Shown: positions 47,676-57,774, counted from the stretch's first letter. The stretch is 64,000 nucleotides of DNA from Paenibacillus kribbensis (GCF_002240415.1 NZ_CP020028.1:5714703-5778702); one strand, 5' to 3'. Program-made: numbers and translations. Notes: generated from the sequence alone by a model not told the origin.

Positions 47676-48227
47676 ATGAATACTAATAAAAAAGAGTTAA
47701 AAAGAGAACTAATCCTTAAAGCCGCCTCACTGATTGTGCATGAAGAAGGAGTAGAAAAATTAACTTTAGAAGCCGTTGCTAAGAAGGCAGGGATCAGTAA
47801 AGGAGGATTGCTTTACCATTTTCCGAATAAAGATGCGCTGATTCTGGGCATGGTTGAACAACTATCGACCAGCTTTGTCACCGAATTTAATGAGCGGGCA
47901 GAAAATGACATGCATTCCAAAGGAAGATGGACTCGTGCTTATATGAATACATCATTGTCTGGAAACCATGGCGAAAATGACCTGTATACCGCTCTCTCTG
48001 CAGCTCATTTTACTAACCCTCAAATGCTAGAACTACTTCAGGATGAGTATGCGAACATCCAAAATAAAATCGAAAACGATGAATTAGATCCGGTTCGTTC
48101 TACGATGGTTCGATTGGTTATAGACGGTTTGTGGTTTGCGGAAATGTTTGGGCTTGCTCCTCCCAATGAAGAATTGAGGCAAAAAATGATGGAAGAATTG
48201 AAAACATATATAAAGGAGAATGAATAA
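47676..48227 (+). CDS. TetR/AcrR-family transcriptional repressor
   Basis: 183-residue repressor. The N-terminal helix-turn-helix (about 8-54: LILKAASLIVHEEGVEKLTL, KKAGISKGGLLYHFPNKDAL) is typical TetR; the rest is a ligand-binding helical domain of the TetR_C type found in regulators of small multidrug pumps. The ATG follows GGGTGATGAAA. The stop TAA shares a base with the ATG of the SMR pump gene (TAATG), so the two are coupled. The promoter upstream has a palindromic operator in its spacer, which indicates autoregulation; a cationic substrate of the pump is the probable inducer. Confidence 0.92.
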   Translation: MNTNKKELKRELILKAASLIVHEEGVEKLTLEAVAKKAGISKGGLLYHFPNKDALILGMVEQLSTSFVTEFNERAENDMHSKGRWTRAYMNTSLSGNHGENDLYTALSAAHFTNPQMLELLQDEYANIQNKIENDELDPVRSTMVRLVIDGLWFAEMFGLAPPNEELRQKMMEELKTYIKENE

Positions 48228-48598
48228 TGGCTTATCTTTTCTTGGCGATTTCTATTGTTGGTGAACTGATTGGAACTTCAATGCTTAAGGCTTCAGAAGG
48301 ATTTACCAGACTGTATCCGACTCTATTCACGATTGTTGCGTTTGTTATCTCTTTCTTCTTTATCTCTCTATCCCTTAAGACGCTACCGTTAAATATGACT
48401 TATGCCATCTGGTCAGGTGTAGGAGCCGTTGCGACAACGCTGATTTCAGTATTGATTTGGAAGGAAAAAATCAATACAGGGAGTGTCGTAGGTATTGCTT
48501 TAATTGTTATTGGCGTGGTGGTATTGAACCTGTTTGGTGCAGGACACGGTGAGGCAAAAGGTACAACAGAAGCAACTAGTTCAATCGTTCAAAGATGA
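48227..48598 (+). CDS. Small multidrug resistance (SMR) efflux protein
   Basis: 123-residue four-helix drug/proton antiporter of the SMR family. The essential membrane-embedded Glu is in the first helix (VGELIGTSMLK, about residue 13), and the family block NMTYAIWSGVGAVATTLISV is in helix 3. It exports lipophilic cations such as quaternary ammonium compounds; many members act as heterodimers, but only one gene is present, so a homodimer is likely. A 15-residue soluble tail (GEAKGTTEATSS) is longer than usual. Translation is coupled to the TetR gene. Confidence 0.93.
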   Translation: MAYLFLAISIVGELIGTSMLKASEGFTRLYPTLFTIVAFVISFFFISLSLKTLPLNMTYAIWSGVGAVATTLISVLIWKEKINTGSVVGIALIVIGVVVLNLFGAGHGEAKGTTEATSSIVQR

Positions 48599-48624
48599 GA
48601 TAATAGGAAAATGTATTCAAAAGG

Positions 48625-48665
48625 AGAGCCCTAATGAAGGGAAAGAACCACTTCACTAGGGCTCT
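48625..48665. terminator. Bidirectional terminator between the SMR gene and gntZ
   Basis: AGAGCCCTAATGAAG pairs with CTTCACTAGGGCTCT (one mismatch, 11-base loop). Downstream on the minus strand comes CCTTTTG. It serves the convergent SMR and gnt transcripts. Confidence 0.75.
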
Positions 48666-48687
48666 GGAGATTTACTACGACTATCGA

Positions 48688-50091
48688 TCACTGCCAGTTT
48701 GTATGAAAGAATCCTGCCAAATCATTTCGTTCATAAGTGTGGGCACCAAAATAATCTCTTTGTGCTTGCAAAAGGTTAGCATTTGAAATGCCTGTCCGGT
48801 AACTATCGTAATAAGTAAGTGAAGCACTTAAACATGGAAACGAAGTACCCGAATTAATGCCCTCACAGACAACTTTTCGCAATCCTGTTTGATATTCTTT
48901 AACCTTTTCAGCGAAATATGGGGCGATTAATAGATTAGCCAGATTCGGCTGTTCTTGATATGTTTCGCTTATTACGTTTAAAAATTCTGCGCGAATGATG
49001 CAACCACCACGGAAAATAAGGGCAATATCTTTTAAAGGCAACTCCCATCCGTAAAGTTCAGAAGTCATTTTATATTGTATAAATCCTTGAGTGTAGGCAC
49101 AAATTTTACCCATATAAAAAGCTTGTCTAATGTACTCAATCCACAAATCTTTATCTAAACTCCGCTGACCAATCTCTGGGCCTGTCAGGATATTTTCTGC
49201 ATAAACCCGTTCCTCTTTTAAAGAGGAGATGTAACGGGCAAACAATGACTCTGTAATAATGGATGCTGGGATCCCATGATCAATTGCTTGAATGCTTGTC
49301 CATTTACCTGTGCCTTTTTGCCCTGTTTTATCAAGAATCACATCGACTAGTGGCAAGCCTGTTATTTCATCTTTTTTCCGTAAAATCTCTGCTGTGATTT
49401 GGAGTAAATAGCTTTTCAGTTCCCCTTGATTCCATATTTCAAAGATGTCAGCAATTTCATTCACTGATAAACATAACTTTTTTCTTAAAAATGTATAGGT
49501 TTCTGCGATTAATTGCATATCTGCATACTCGATTCCGTTATGTACCATTTTTACAAAGTGACCGGATCCTTTTGGACCCATATAAACACAGCAAGGGTCT
49601 CCGTCCACTTGGGCTGCAATTTTTGTTAGAATAGGAGATGCCTTTTCATATACGTCTTTATCTCCACCAGGCATGATCGAAGGTCCTTTTAAAGCCCCAA
49701 CTTCACCGCCGGAAATACCGATTCCTAAATAACCGATTCCTTTTGACTTCAATTCATCATATCTACGTTCCGTATCTTTGTAATGGGAGTTCCCACCGTC
49801 CATGATCACATCGCCTGCTTCAAGAAAGGGTAGTAATGTATCTATCACCGAATCGACCGGTTTGCCCGCTGTTACCATAAGGAAGATTTTTCTTGGGGTT
49901 TCTAAGGAGTAAACAAAATCTTGAATTTCGTAGTAGGGATGGATGGATTGACCTTCATTTTTGTTTACAAGATTATCGGTTAAATCCCTCGTATAATTAT
50001 AGACAGCCACTTGCTCACCTTTACCAGCCATGTTTAAAGCGATATTACTGCCCATTACCCCTAAACCGATGACACCAATTGTATTGAACAT
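48688..50091 (-). CDS. gntZ: 6-phosphogluconate dehydrogenase, decarboxylating (GntZ type)
   Basis: 467-residue NADP-type dehydrogenase converting 6-phosphogluconate to ribulose 5-phosphate and CO2. The N-terminal dinucleotide fold is GVIGLGVMGSNIALNMAGKG, and the family signature MVHNGIEYADMQLI lies at about 183-196, with GPKGSGHFVKMVHN holding the catalytic Lys. The sequence is of the Bacillus GntZ type rather than the housekeeping Gnd type. It is the last gene of gntRKPZ, 109 bases after gntP, and ends in the hairpin at 48625. Like the rest of the operon it is more AT-rich than most neighbours. Confidence 0.95.
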   Translation of the reverse strand: MFNTIGVIGLGVMGSNIALNMAGKGEQVAVYNYTRDLTDNLVNKNEGQSIHPYYEIQDFVYSLETPRKIFLMVTAGKPVDSVIDTLLPFLEAGDVIMDGGNSHYKDTERRYDELKSKGIGYLGIGISGGEVGALKGPSIMPGGDKDVYEKASPILTKIAAQVDGDPCCVYMGPKGSGHFVKMVHNGIEYADMQLIAETYTFLRKKLCLSVNEIADIFEIWNQGELKSYLLQITAEILRKKDEITGLPLVDVILDKTGQKGTGKWTSIQAIDHGIPASIITESLFARYISSLKEERVYAENILTGPEIGQRSLDKDLWIEYIRQAFYMGKICAYTQGFIQYKMTSELYGWELPLKDIALIFRGGCIIRAEFLNVISETYQEQPNLANLLIAPYFAEKVKEYQTGLRKVVCEGINSGTSFPCLSASLTYYDSYRTGISNANLLQAQRDYFGAHTYERNDLAGFFHTNWQ

Positions 50092-50200
50092 TTCTTCCTG
50101 CTCCTTTTATTTGAAATGAATAGGCAGTAAATCCACACTTATAGACTTAGAGGATTCTAAGAAAAGATAAGCGGGGGATCTACCGCCCGGAAATCATGGT

Positions 50201-51547
50201 TTATACGAATAAACTAAGTACTAAAATAAATCCTAATCCGGCTACAGAAATGATTGTCTCAAGCAATGTCCATGTTGCAAATGTTTCTTTCATGCTTAAA
50301 CCAAAATACTCTTTAAACATCCAGAAACCAGCATCGTTAACATGTGAAGCTATTAAACTACCCGCTCCCGTTGCAAGCACAACTAAAGCAAGATTAACGT
50401 CGGTTTGTCCCAACATCGGAATAACTAAACCAGCGGTTGTTAAAGCTGCAACAGTTGCAGAACCTAAGGAAATACGTAAGATTGCAGCGATGATCCAGGC
50501 AAGCAAGATTGGTGATAATGTAGTTCCATTGAATAATTCGGCTACATAGTCACCTACGCCGCCATTAATCAGTACTTGTTTGAAGGCTCCGCCTCCCCCA
50601 ATGATTAAGAGCATCATCCCAATATGAGTAATAGCAGTTGTACAAGATGCCATTACGTTTTTGATTGGAATTTTTCTTGCTATTCCCATGGTATAGACAG
50701 CAACCAGCAAGGAAATCAACATGGAAGTTGATGCATCACCAATAAAACGGATCGCTGCTAGAAAACTATTATCTTCAACCCCCATTGTTTTTTGAAGCAA
50801 AGTAATAATCGTAGCAATAGACATTAAAATAACAGGAAGCATTGCAGTAAATACACTGATACCAAATCCAGGAGTTTCCTCGGACTTAAATACTTTTTGT
50901 TCACCTAAAGAGGCAATATTACCGGTTTTCGTAAATGATGCAGGTACGAGTTTTTTGGCAAGTTTGGTAAAAACAGGTCCAGCTAAAATAACTGTTGGAA
51001 TGGCAATAATGAAACCGTAAAGTAAAACCTCACCAAGGTTCGCGCCATATTCACGAGCAATAACTGTCGGTCCTGGGTGTGGAGGCAAGAAACCGTGTGT
51101 TACGGATAAAGCTGCAATCATCGAAATACCGAGATATAAGATAGAAACCTTTAATTCTTTTGAAATGGCAAATACGATTGGAATTAACAATACTAGTCCT
51201 ACTTCAAAAAATAACGCCACACCAATAATGAATGAAGCAGCTACGACCGCCCATTGAATATTTTTTTCACCAAATTTGTTAACGAGGGTCATGGCAATTC
51301 TTTGAGCACCACCAGAATCAGCGATCAACTTACCTAACATCGCTCCAAGTCCAAAGATTAACGCTAAGTGACCAAGTGTTCCGCCTAATCCGGCTTCAAT
51401 GGTTTTGACAATTTCCTCTAATGGCATTCCAAGTGCTAAAGCCACACCGAACGATACAATGATTAATGAAATAAAGGTGTTTAATTTGAAGCCCATGATT
51501 AAAACTAATAGTGCTAAAATTCCAATCGCTACAACGATTAATGGCAT
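50201..51547 (-). CDS. gntP: Gluconate permease
   Basis: 448-residue membrane protein of the GntP family with 12-13 helices, importing gluconate with protons. Family blocks PPHPGPTVIAREYGANLGEVL, GGGGAFKQVLINGGVGDYVA and ASHVNDAGFWMFKEYFG are intact. It lies between gntK (26 bases upstream) and gntZ in the same transcript. A ribosome binding site AGGGGG precedes the ATG. A second, frameshifted GntP-family gene lies at 54052. Confidence 0.95.
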   Translation of the reverse strand: MPLIVVAIGILALLVLIMGFKLNTFISLIIVSFGVALALGMPLEEIVKTIEAGLGGTLGHLALIFGLGAMLGKLIADSGGAQRIAMTLVNKFGEKNIQWAVVAASFIIGVALFFEVGLVLLIPIVFAISKELKVSILYLGISMIAALSVTHGFLPPHPGPTVIAREYGANLGEVLLYGFIIAIPTVILAGPVFTKLAKKLVPASFTKTGNIASLGEQKVFKSEETPGFGISVFTAMLPVILMSIATIITLLQKTMGVEDNSFLAAIRFIGDASTSMLISLLVAVYTMGIARKIPIKNVMASCTTAITHIGMMLLIIGGGGAFKQVLINGGVGDYVAELFNGTTLSPILLAWIIAAILRISLGSATVAALTTAGLVIPMLGQTDVNLALVVLATGAGSLIASHVNDAGFWMFKEYFGLSMKETFATWTLLETIISVAGLGFILVLSLFV

Positions 51548-51573
51548 TGTAATTACCCCCTGATTTTAACTTT

Positions 51574-53112
51574 TTAGTGTTTTATTAAGCCTCTTTGATA
51601 ATTGGCAATCCGTGTATAATCGTCTTCTAATACTCTGGATAGGTTAATGAAAATCGGCAGCAATTTCCTATACTCCTTTGTTGCTTCTTCTTTTGGTGTA
51701 TGTTTGTTGGTGCTGCCAACCATTTCAGAAACGACTTCAAATGATTGGATTTTTCCGGTGGCATACAAGCCTAAAATACAAGCTCCTAGACAAGAACTTT
51801 CGTAGCTTTCTGGAACGACGACTTCAGATGCGAATATATCAGACATCATTTGCCGCCAAACATCTGACCTTGCGAAGCCTCCTGTAGCTTGAATTCGGGT
51901 CACAGGACCGTCCATGCATTCGGTTAATGCTAAAAATACGGTGTACAAATTGTAAATGACTCCTTCCAGGGCTGCGCGAATCATATGTTCTTTCTTATGT
52001 GACATCGTTAAACCGAAGAATGAGCCACGTACGTCTGGATTCCATAAGGGCGCACGTTCACCAGCGAGATATGGGTGGAATAACAATCCATCAGATCCTG
52101 GTCTTACACGTTCAGCAATCTGGGTTAATACATCATATGGATCAATTCCTAGTCTTTTCGCTGTTTCTACTTCTGATGAGGCAAGTTCGTCACGAATCCA
52201 GCGCAGGACCATCCCGCCATTGTTTACCGGCCCGCCAATTACCCAGTGCTTTTCTGTTAAGGCATAACAAAATATTCTTCCCTTTTCGTCTGTTTGCGGC
52301 TTGTCTATAATGGTTCGAATGGCACCGCTTGTCCCAATTGTGACGGCAACTTCGCCTTTTCGTATGGCATTCACACCCAGATTAGAAAGGACTCCATCGC
52401 TGGCTCCAATGACAAATGATGTCTGTGGATCGATACCCATCTCTTTTGCTAAATCTGAATTACAGTTGGTAAATATCTGGGTTGTTGGTACGAGCTCAGA
52501 TAAATGAGAAGGTGTTATACCAGCAATTTTTAATGCTTCTTCATCCCAATCCAGGTTTTCGAGATTCATCATGCCCATGGCTGAAGCCAGGGAATAATCA
52601 ACAACATACTGATCAAAGAACTTTTTGAAAATATATTCTTTAATTCCAATATATTTTTTAACCTTGACAGCGATTTCAGGAAGATCATTCACAATCCAAG
52701 CTATTTTAGTTAATGGCGACATGGGGTGAATTGGTGTTCCTGTTCGTTTATAGACTTCTTGGCCATTCAATTCGTCTTTTATTTTATGTGCCCATGCTTC
52801 ACTTCGATTATCTGCCCAAGTGATACAAGACGTAAGCGGCAGGTCATTTTCATCCATCGCAATGACACTATGCATGGCACTGCTAAATGAAACAAACGAC
52901 AGCTTTTTTTGTGAGTGATGTTTCATTATGTTCGAAATGGCTTGTAGGACTGCTTGAAAAATCTCTTCCGGGTTTTGTTCTGCTGTCGCTATATCCGGTG
53001 TATAAAGCGGATACCCAATATTTTCTTGTTGGATGACTTCGCCTTTTTCACTAAATAAAACTGCTTTCGTACTTGTGGTCCCGATATCTATACCTAACAT
53101 ATAGTTAGTCAT
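51574..53112 (-). CDS. gntK: Gluconokinase (FGGY family)
   Basis: 512-residue ATP-dependent kinase making 6-phosphogluconate. FGGY-family features: the N-terminal phosphate loop MLGIDIGTTSTKAVLFS, the central ITWADNRSEAW, the ATP-site VTIGTSGAIRT and the C-terminal GGFARSDVWRQMMSDIF. The length is standard. Its first eight bases overlap the end of gntR, showing tight coupling. Gluconate imported by GntP would be phosphorylated here and oxidised by GntZ into the pentose phosphate pathway. Confidence 0.95.
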   Translation of the reverse strand: MTNYMLGIDIGTTSTKAVLFSEKGEVIQQENIGYPLYTPDIATAEQNPEEIFQAVLQAISNIMKHHSQKKLSFVSFSSAMHSVIAMDENDLPLTSCITWADNRSEAWAHKIKDELNGQEVYKRTGTPIHPMSPLTKIAWIVNDLPEIAVKVKKYIGIKEYIFKKFFDQYVVDYSLASAMGMMNLENLDWDEEALKIAGITPSHLSELVPTTQIFTNCNSDLAKEMGIDPQTSFVIGASDGVLSNLGVNAIRKGEVAVTIGTSGAIRTIIDKPQTDEKGRIFCYALTEKHWVIGGPVNNGGMVLRWIRDELASSEVETAKRLGIDPYDVLTQIAERVRPGSDGLLFHPYLAGERAPLWNPDVRGSFFGLTMSHKKEHMIRAALEGVIYNLYTVFLALTECMDGPVTRIQATGGFARSDVWRQMMSDIFASEVVVPESYESSCLGACILGLYATGKIQSFEVVSEMVGSTNKHTPKEEATKEYRKLLPIFINLSRVLEDDYTRIANYQRGLIKH

Positions 53113-53836
53113 TTTGTTGCACTACCCCTTTAGACAGCATTTGTTGTGACATCCATAAGTCTTCTACTTTACCTTGAACATCATCAAAGTTTTCATGTAA
53201 AGACTTGATCATGAGGTCTCTATCTTTTCCCTTGATCGCTTCAATATAAAGCTCATGATTTCTTACAACCCGTGTAAAGTCTTCATACTTTTCTTTGAAA
53301 CGCATACGCATCGACAAAAGGATGAGGCTTTCCATAACGGGCTTTAAATTATTCCAGATCATCAGGATGTATGAATGATTAACTGCACGAATAATCGTTT
53401 CATGGAACAAGACATCTTGATATGAAAACTCATCAGCATCACTATATTTAATTGCGACTTTCATCATTTCCAGTATTTTACTAAGTTCCATTGCTAAATC
53501 ATTAGTGTCCATCTTTACAAGCCGTTCAAATACAAACGATTCTATGAGTAGACGGACATCATAAATTTCTTCTATTTCTTTTTCTGATAAACCAATAACA
53601 ACTGCACCCATTCTTTCTAATCGGATGATATTTTCGGATGCCAGTATTTTTAACGCTTCACGAATGGGTGAGCGACTTACAGCAAAATCTGCAGCTAATT
53701 TATTTTCTGATAATATGGTACCGCTTTCAATTGCGCCAGAAATAATACGCATTCTAAGCTCGCATGTTACACGATCACCAGCAGAGGCTTTTAAAAGCCA
53801 TTTGGAGGGATATAGGAATTCCCTTGATTCGACCAT
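53105..53836 (-). CDS. gntR: Gluconate operon repressor GntR
   Basis: 243-residue FadR-subfamily repressor, the same length as the Bacillus subtilis protein and strongly similar by recall (ESGTILSENKLAADFAVSRS, PIREALKILASENIIRLERM). The winged helix covers about 20-85 and the helical effector domain about 95-230. Gluconate binding would release it from the operator. The ATG at 53836 follows AAGGTG; longer upstream frames are not supported. The operator ATACTTGTATACAAGTAT lies 26 bases upstream, overlapping the promoter, so the repressor controls its own operon. Confidence 0.95.
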   Translation of the reverse strand: MVESREFLYPSKWLLKASAGDRVTCELRMRIISGAIESGTILSENKLAADFAVSRSPIREALKILASENIIRLERMGAVVIGLSEKEIEEIYDVRLLIESFVFERLVKMDTNDLAMELSKILEMMKVAIKYSDADEFSYQDVLFHETIIRAVNHSYILMIWNNLKPVMESLILLSMRMRFKEKYEDFTRVVRNHELYIEAIKGKDRDLMIKSLHENFDDVQGKVEDLWMSQQMLSKGVVQQND

Positions 53837-53862
53837 AAATTCACCTTCTTGATTATTCAAGT

Positions 53863-53880
53863 ATACTTGTATACAAGTAT
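53863..53880. promoter_or_regulatory. GntR operator
   Basis: Perfect 18-bp palindrome ATACTTGTATACAAGTAT, to my knowledge the same sequence as the gnt operator of Bacillus subtilis. It overlaps the -10 element and start region of the gnt promoter. Confidence 0.93.
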
Positions 53881-53906
53881 TATAATCTAAATTTTTAATT
53901 TTGCAA
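53879..53906 (-). promoter_or_regulatory. gnt operon promoter
   Basis: On the minus strand, -35 TTGCAA (53906-53901), a 16-base spacer and -10 TATAAT (53884-53879). The -10 touches the GntR operator and the -35 overlaps a cre site. Confidence 0.8.
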
Positions 53907-53916
53907 GCGTATCCAT
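53901..53916. promoter_or_regulatory. cre site over the gnt -35 element
   Basis: TTGCAAGCGTATCCAT fits every defined position of the consensus WTGNAANCGNWNNCWW. CcpA bound here would cover the -35, giving catabolite repression of gluconate use. Confidence 0.75.
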
Positions 53917-53943
53917 CGCGTGTGTCCAAATGGAAAAAAAGAA

Positions 53944-53969
53944 GCACATATGTGCAAATGCACAATCAA
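53944..53969 (+). promoter_or_regulatory. Overlapping palindromes and candidate CdaR box
   Basis: Two overlapping perfect palindromes, GCACATATGTGC (53944-53955) and TGTGCAAATGCACA (53951-53964). The last part, ATGCACAATCAA (53958-53969), recurs upstream of the cdaR-type gene at 57775 on the other strand, reading towards each gene. A candidate -10 TATAAT for the permease lies at 54010-54015. Confidence 0.5.
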
Positions 53970-54051
53970 TTTCGTCTGTTCTTCAATATTTTTTACGTTC
54001 CGCAATCGATATAATGAAAGCGTAATCAAAAATTGCCCGGGGGTTAGGCAG

Positions 54052-55345
54052 ATGGAAGGATTGACGATCAGTTGGATAGGAGCTCTGGCGGGGCTGGCTA
54101 TTGCAATTATTTTGATATTGAGAAAGCTGAATCCGGTTTATGCTTTGTTTTTGGGAGCCATTGTAGGCGCTTTATTGGCGGAGCCAATTTGGAGCAGACC
54201 ATTAGTGTATTGATTAGCGGTACGCAAAGTGTGATGGGGACGGTCATTCGTGTACTTGCTGCAGGTGTATTGGCGGGTGTGATGATGGAATCCGGGGCGG
54301 CGGAGACGATTGCGCAGGCTATTGTGAAGAAGTTTGGCGGCAGCAAAGCAATTCTCGCACTGGCTTTGGCGACGATGATTATTACGGCGGTGGGCGTATT
54401 TATTCCGGTCGCTGTGCTGATCGTGGCACCTATTGCGCTGTCGGTCGGGAACAAAATGGGGATTTCCAAGCTGGCGCTCCTGCTGGCCTTATCTGGAGGG
54501 GGAAAAGCGGGGAACATTATTTCTCCGAATCCCAATACGATTGCGGCGGCGCGCGGCTTCAACCTTGATTTGAGCCACGTGATGCTGGCAGGTGTGGTCC
54601 CTGCGATATGTGGCTTATTGATGACCGTTCTGGTGGCGTCTCTGTTGAAAACTAAAGGTGTAAAGGTATCCGATCAGGATACTATGGACAGTGATGTGGA
54701 TACTTCGAAGTACCCGGCGCTGGACGGGCAATTGTAGCTCCGTTGGTGGCTGTTATTTTGCTGATGATTAACCCGATTGGGTCCATCTCCGGCATTGAAG
54801 CACTGTCGAGTTTCAAAGTCGATGCGATGTACATTTTGCCGATTGCCGGGATTGTGGGTATGCTGGCAATGGGGCAAGGACGCAATATTTTGAAATATTC
54901 AGCCTCTGGCTTAAATAAAATGACGGCGACCGTGCTGATTTTGATCGGTGCAGGCGGGATTGCAGGTCTGATCTCAGCGTCGGATTTGTCTGCGCAGGTG
55001 GTTGGCCTGATTGAAGCTTCGGGAGTTTCCGGCACATTGTTGGCACCGCTCGCAGGGATTCTGATGGCGGCTGCGACAGCGTCGACCTCGACGGGAGTCA
55101 TTTTGGCGACAGGCTCGTTTGGGGAAGCGATTCTGAATATGGGGACGGCCCCGCTCGCCGCAGCTGTGATGGTGCATACAGGGGCAACGGTTATCGATTC
55201 CTTGCCACAAGGCAACTATTTTCACGTTACGGCAGACAGCATGAAAATGAGCATTAAACAACGGATGGGACTTATTCCTTACGAAGCTATTGTCGGTGGA
55301 ACAATGGCCATTGTAGCGACACTGATGTATGGATTTTTACTTTAA
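54052..55345 (+). pseudogene. GntP-family gluconate/glycerate permease, frameshifted
   Basis: A permease of about 430 residues read in three frames: MEGLTISWIGALAGLAIAII from 54052, then ANLEQTISVLISGTQSVMGT to about 54727, then PLVAVILLMINPIGSISG to the stop at 55345. Each junction is repaired by adding one G (near 54177 in TTGGCGG, near 54727 in GACGGGC). Once joined, about a dozen helices and the family blocks are complete. It is 22 bases ahead of the glycerate kinase gene and divergent from gntR, and probably carries glycerate or a sugar acid. The breaks belong to the deletion-only pattern of 54-63 kb, so the gene may be intact in the organism. Confidence 0.85.
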
Positions 55346-55366
55346 TATTGATGATGGGGTGAGAAG

Positions 55367-56508
55367 ATGAGAGAGAAGACATTTGTGCTGGCACCGGATT
55401 CCTTTAAAGAAAGCATGACGGCTAAAGAAGTGTGTATCGCAATGGAGAAAGGACTGCGCAAGGTCTATCCGACGGCGAATTATGTCCACATTCCAATGGC
55501 GGACGGTGGTGAAGGAACGGTGCAGTCCCTGGTGGATGCGACAGGTGGGCAGCTTCGTTATCTCGAGGTGACCGGACCGCTTGGAGAACCTGTAACTGCT
55601 GCATACGGCTTGCTGGGAGACGGCACCACTGCGGCAATCGAGATGGCATCCGCCAGCGGAATCCATCTGGTCAATAAGGACAACAAAAACCCGCTAAAGA
55701 CAACAACTTACGGTACGGGTGAGTTAATCCGTGAGTGTCTGAATCAGGGATTCGAAAGATTATTATAGGAATTGGTGGAAGCGCGACGAATGACGGCGGG
55801 ACAGGCATGGCCGAAGCACTTGGTGTCAGATTTCTGGATGCCAAAGGAAACACTCTCCCTCGCGGAGGCGGCAGTCTGGGAGAACTGGCCAGTATTGATA
55901 TTTCATCACTGGATGCTCGCTTGCAGCAGGTGCAATTGATTGTAGCCTGTGATGTGACGAATCCGCTGTGCGGAGAGCATGGGGCATCTCATGTATTCGG
56001 TCCGCAAAAAGGGGCAACCCCGGAAATGGTGCAGCAATTGGATGCCAATCTCGCCCACTATGCAGATGTGGTGAAGCGGCAGCTGGGCAAGGATGTGCGC
56101 GATCTTCCAGGTGCAGGCGCGGCTGGAGGATTGGGTGCGGGCCTGCTGATTTTTACTCAGGCGTCGCTGCAAAAAGGCATTGAGATTGTGATCGAATACA
56201 CCGGATTAAAGCAGAAGCTGGCGAAAGCGGACATCGTTTTTACGGGGGAAGGCGGCATTGATTTTCAGACCAAATTCGGGAAGACTCCGTATGGAGTAGC
56301 CCAGGCGGCCAAACAATCCGGCAAAAAGGTCATTGCGGTCGCTGGCTATGTCGGGGAAGGGATCGACACGTTATACCAGGAAGGAATAGATGCGGTGTTT
56401 GGCATCGTGCCGGGAGCCTCGGAACTGGGTAAGCTGCTGGTCGAAGGGCCGCAAAATGTAGAGCGCACATGCGAGAATATTGCAAGGGTGCTTCAATTCA
56501 GCGAGTAG
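55367..56508 (+). pseudogene. glxK: Glycerate kinase (GlxK/GarK type), frameshifted
   Basis: A glycerate kinase of about 380 residues in two frames. The first starts MREKTFVLAPDSFKESMTAKE and holds PMADGGEGTVQSLVDATGG. The second continues IRKIIIGIGGSATNDGGTGM and ends with a normal C-terminus at 56508. Adding one G near 55750 (CAGGGA to CAGGGGA) restores the frame. The kinase phosphorylates D-glycerate to 2- or 3-phosphoglycerate, the last step of glucarate, glyoxylate or glycerate use. It follows the permease by 22 bases (start after GGGGTGAG) and precedes a convergent CdaR-type gene. Confidence 0.88.
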
Positions 56509-56569
56509 CCAATGAATTAGAAGGCGGATTATAGCACGAATGCGTTAGAAATGGAGCGCTCGTCCGCGT

Positions 56570-56618
56570 TCCCGGATTTTTCCCCTTAATACTGAGACAG
56601 ATTGAATAAAATCCGGGA
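56570..56618. terminator. Bidirectional hairpin between glycerate kinase and cdaR-type genes
   Basis: TCCCGGATTTT pairs perfectly with AAAATCCGGGA across 27 bases. It sits between two convergent genes. Stem and position are suggestive; the loop is long. Confidence 0.5.
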
Positions 56619-56674
56619 GTGGCGGCGAGGGAAATAGGCGTTTACCGCAGAATGATCTGGCATAATACAGCCGT

Positions 56675-57735
56675 TCATTGGTACAGTGCCAATAAGCCGT
56701 GTGTAAGCTCAAAAAGCTGAAGGAGATTCCGGGGATCTTTACCCGTTAAGGTATGAATCCGCTTTAGGCGGTATTGCAGGGTGTTGCGATGGATATTTAA
56801 TTCGTCTGCAGTAAAGGAGACACTGCCGTTATGGTTAATAAAGCTGCGCAGCGTATCCAGCAAATCCACGGTATCTTCCAGCTTGCTGACCAGATGAATC
56901 GTGTTCGTCAGGCTGGATTGGCTCAGCTTGACCAGAAATTCGACTTCTGCAAAGGAAATCATCCGCACAGGCGGTCGCAGAGCCAGCAAAACATTCATGG
57001 TTGACTTGGCCTGTAAATAACATTCTGCAATGTTATGCTCTTGTCTGCTGATGGCAATCAGCACATCAGGATAGCTGCGTACAAGTGGCTTCAGCAGTTT
57101 GTCTATCTCATCCTGATTCTGGATCAGGATGAGATAGCTGTCTTCCTCCATATGAAAGGATGGATGCTGCATGAATATTTTCGACAGCTCGGCTACATAA
57201 ACCGGGTCAGCAGGGAGATGCTTTACATATACTGCCGAAGTTTTTAGAAGCAGATCAATGTGATATTGAGCCGCTTCTTTTTTATTTTTTGAGTGTAGGC
57301 CCCTTGATGATGCAACAGCATTTCCAGCATGGATTTTTTGCGGTTGGCTTCGTGAGCCAGATGCTCCAGGGAGATCCTTTGTTCGATCAGGAGGGATACC
57401 GTAGTTTTGACGATGTTGCAAAAAGGGCGCACTTCATCGGGGTTTCCCGTGATGCCAATGACGCCGACCCGCTCATGATGAATGACAATCGGCTCATTGG
57501 TCCCTTGTTTCTCGTAGTGACCATCCTGCCATACTTCAATCATTTTTCCGGTTTCGAGCGCCTGAACGGCTCCTTGATGAACAGTCCCGACTCGTTCACT
57601 CTCTCCGCTGCCAATGATGATGCCTCGTTCGTTCATAATATTGATATTGTATGGAATATCCTTCATCATTTTATCTACGATGTCTTGGGCTTGTTTTTCG
57701 GAGATCTGGAACAGTTCGCGGTTCCTCCCTATACA
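56675..57735 (-). pseudogene. cdaR: CdaR-type sugar diacid regulator, frameshifted
   Basis: A regulator of about 350 residues in two main frames. The N-terminal sugar-diacid recognition domain (IPYNINIMNERGIIIGSGES, VGVIGITGNPDEVRPFCNIV) ends in TQKIKKKRL, and the C-terminal part (KEAAQYHIDLLLKTSAVYVK) ends in a PucR-type helix-turn-helix (FTADELNIHRNTLQYRLKRI). One more A in the A-rich run (T-run near 57278-57284 on the plus strand) joins them. The first codons are also out of frame: the likely start ATG at 57735 lies in another frame, so a further base is missing. It should activate the convergent permease and kinase genes in response to glycerate or sugar acids. Confidence 0.82.
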
Positions 57736-57774
57736 TAGTGATGTGACGGATTATACTTGTGAAATAGTTTTCAT

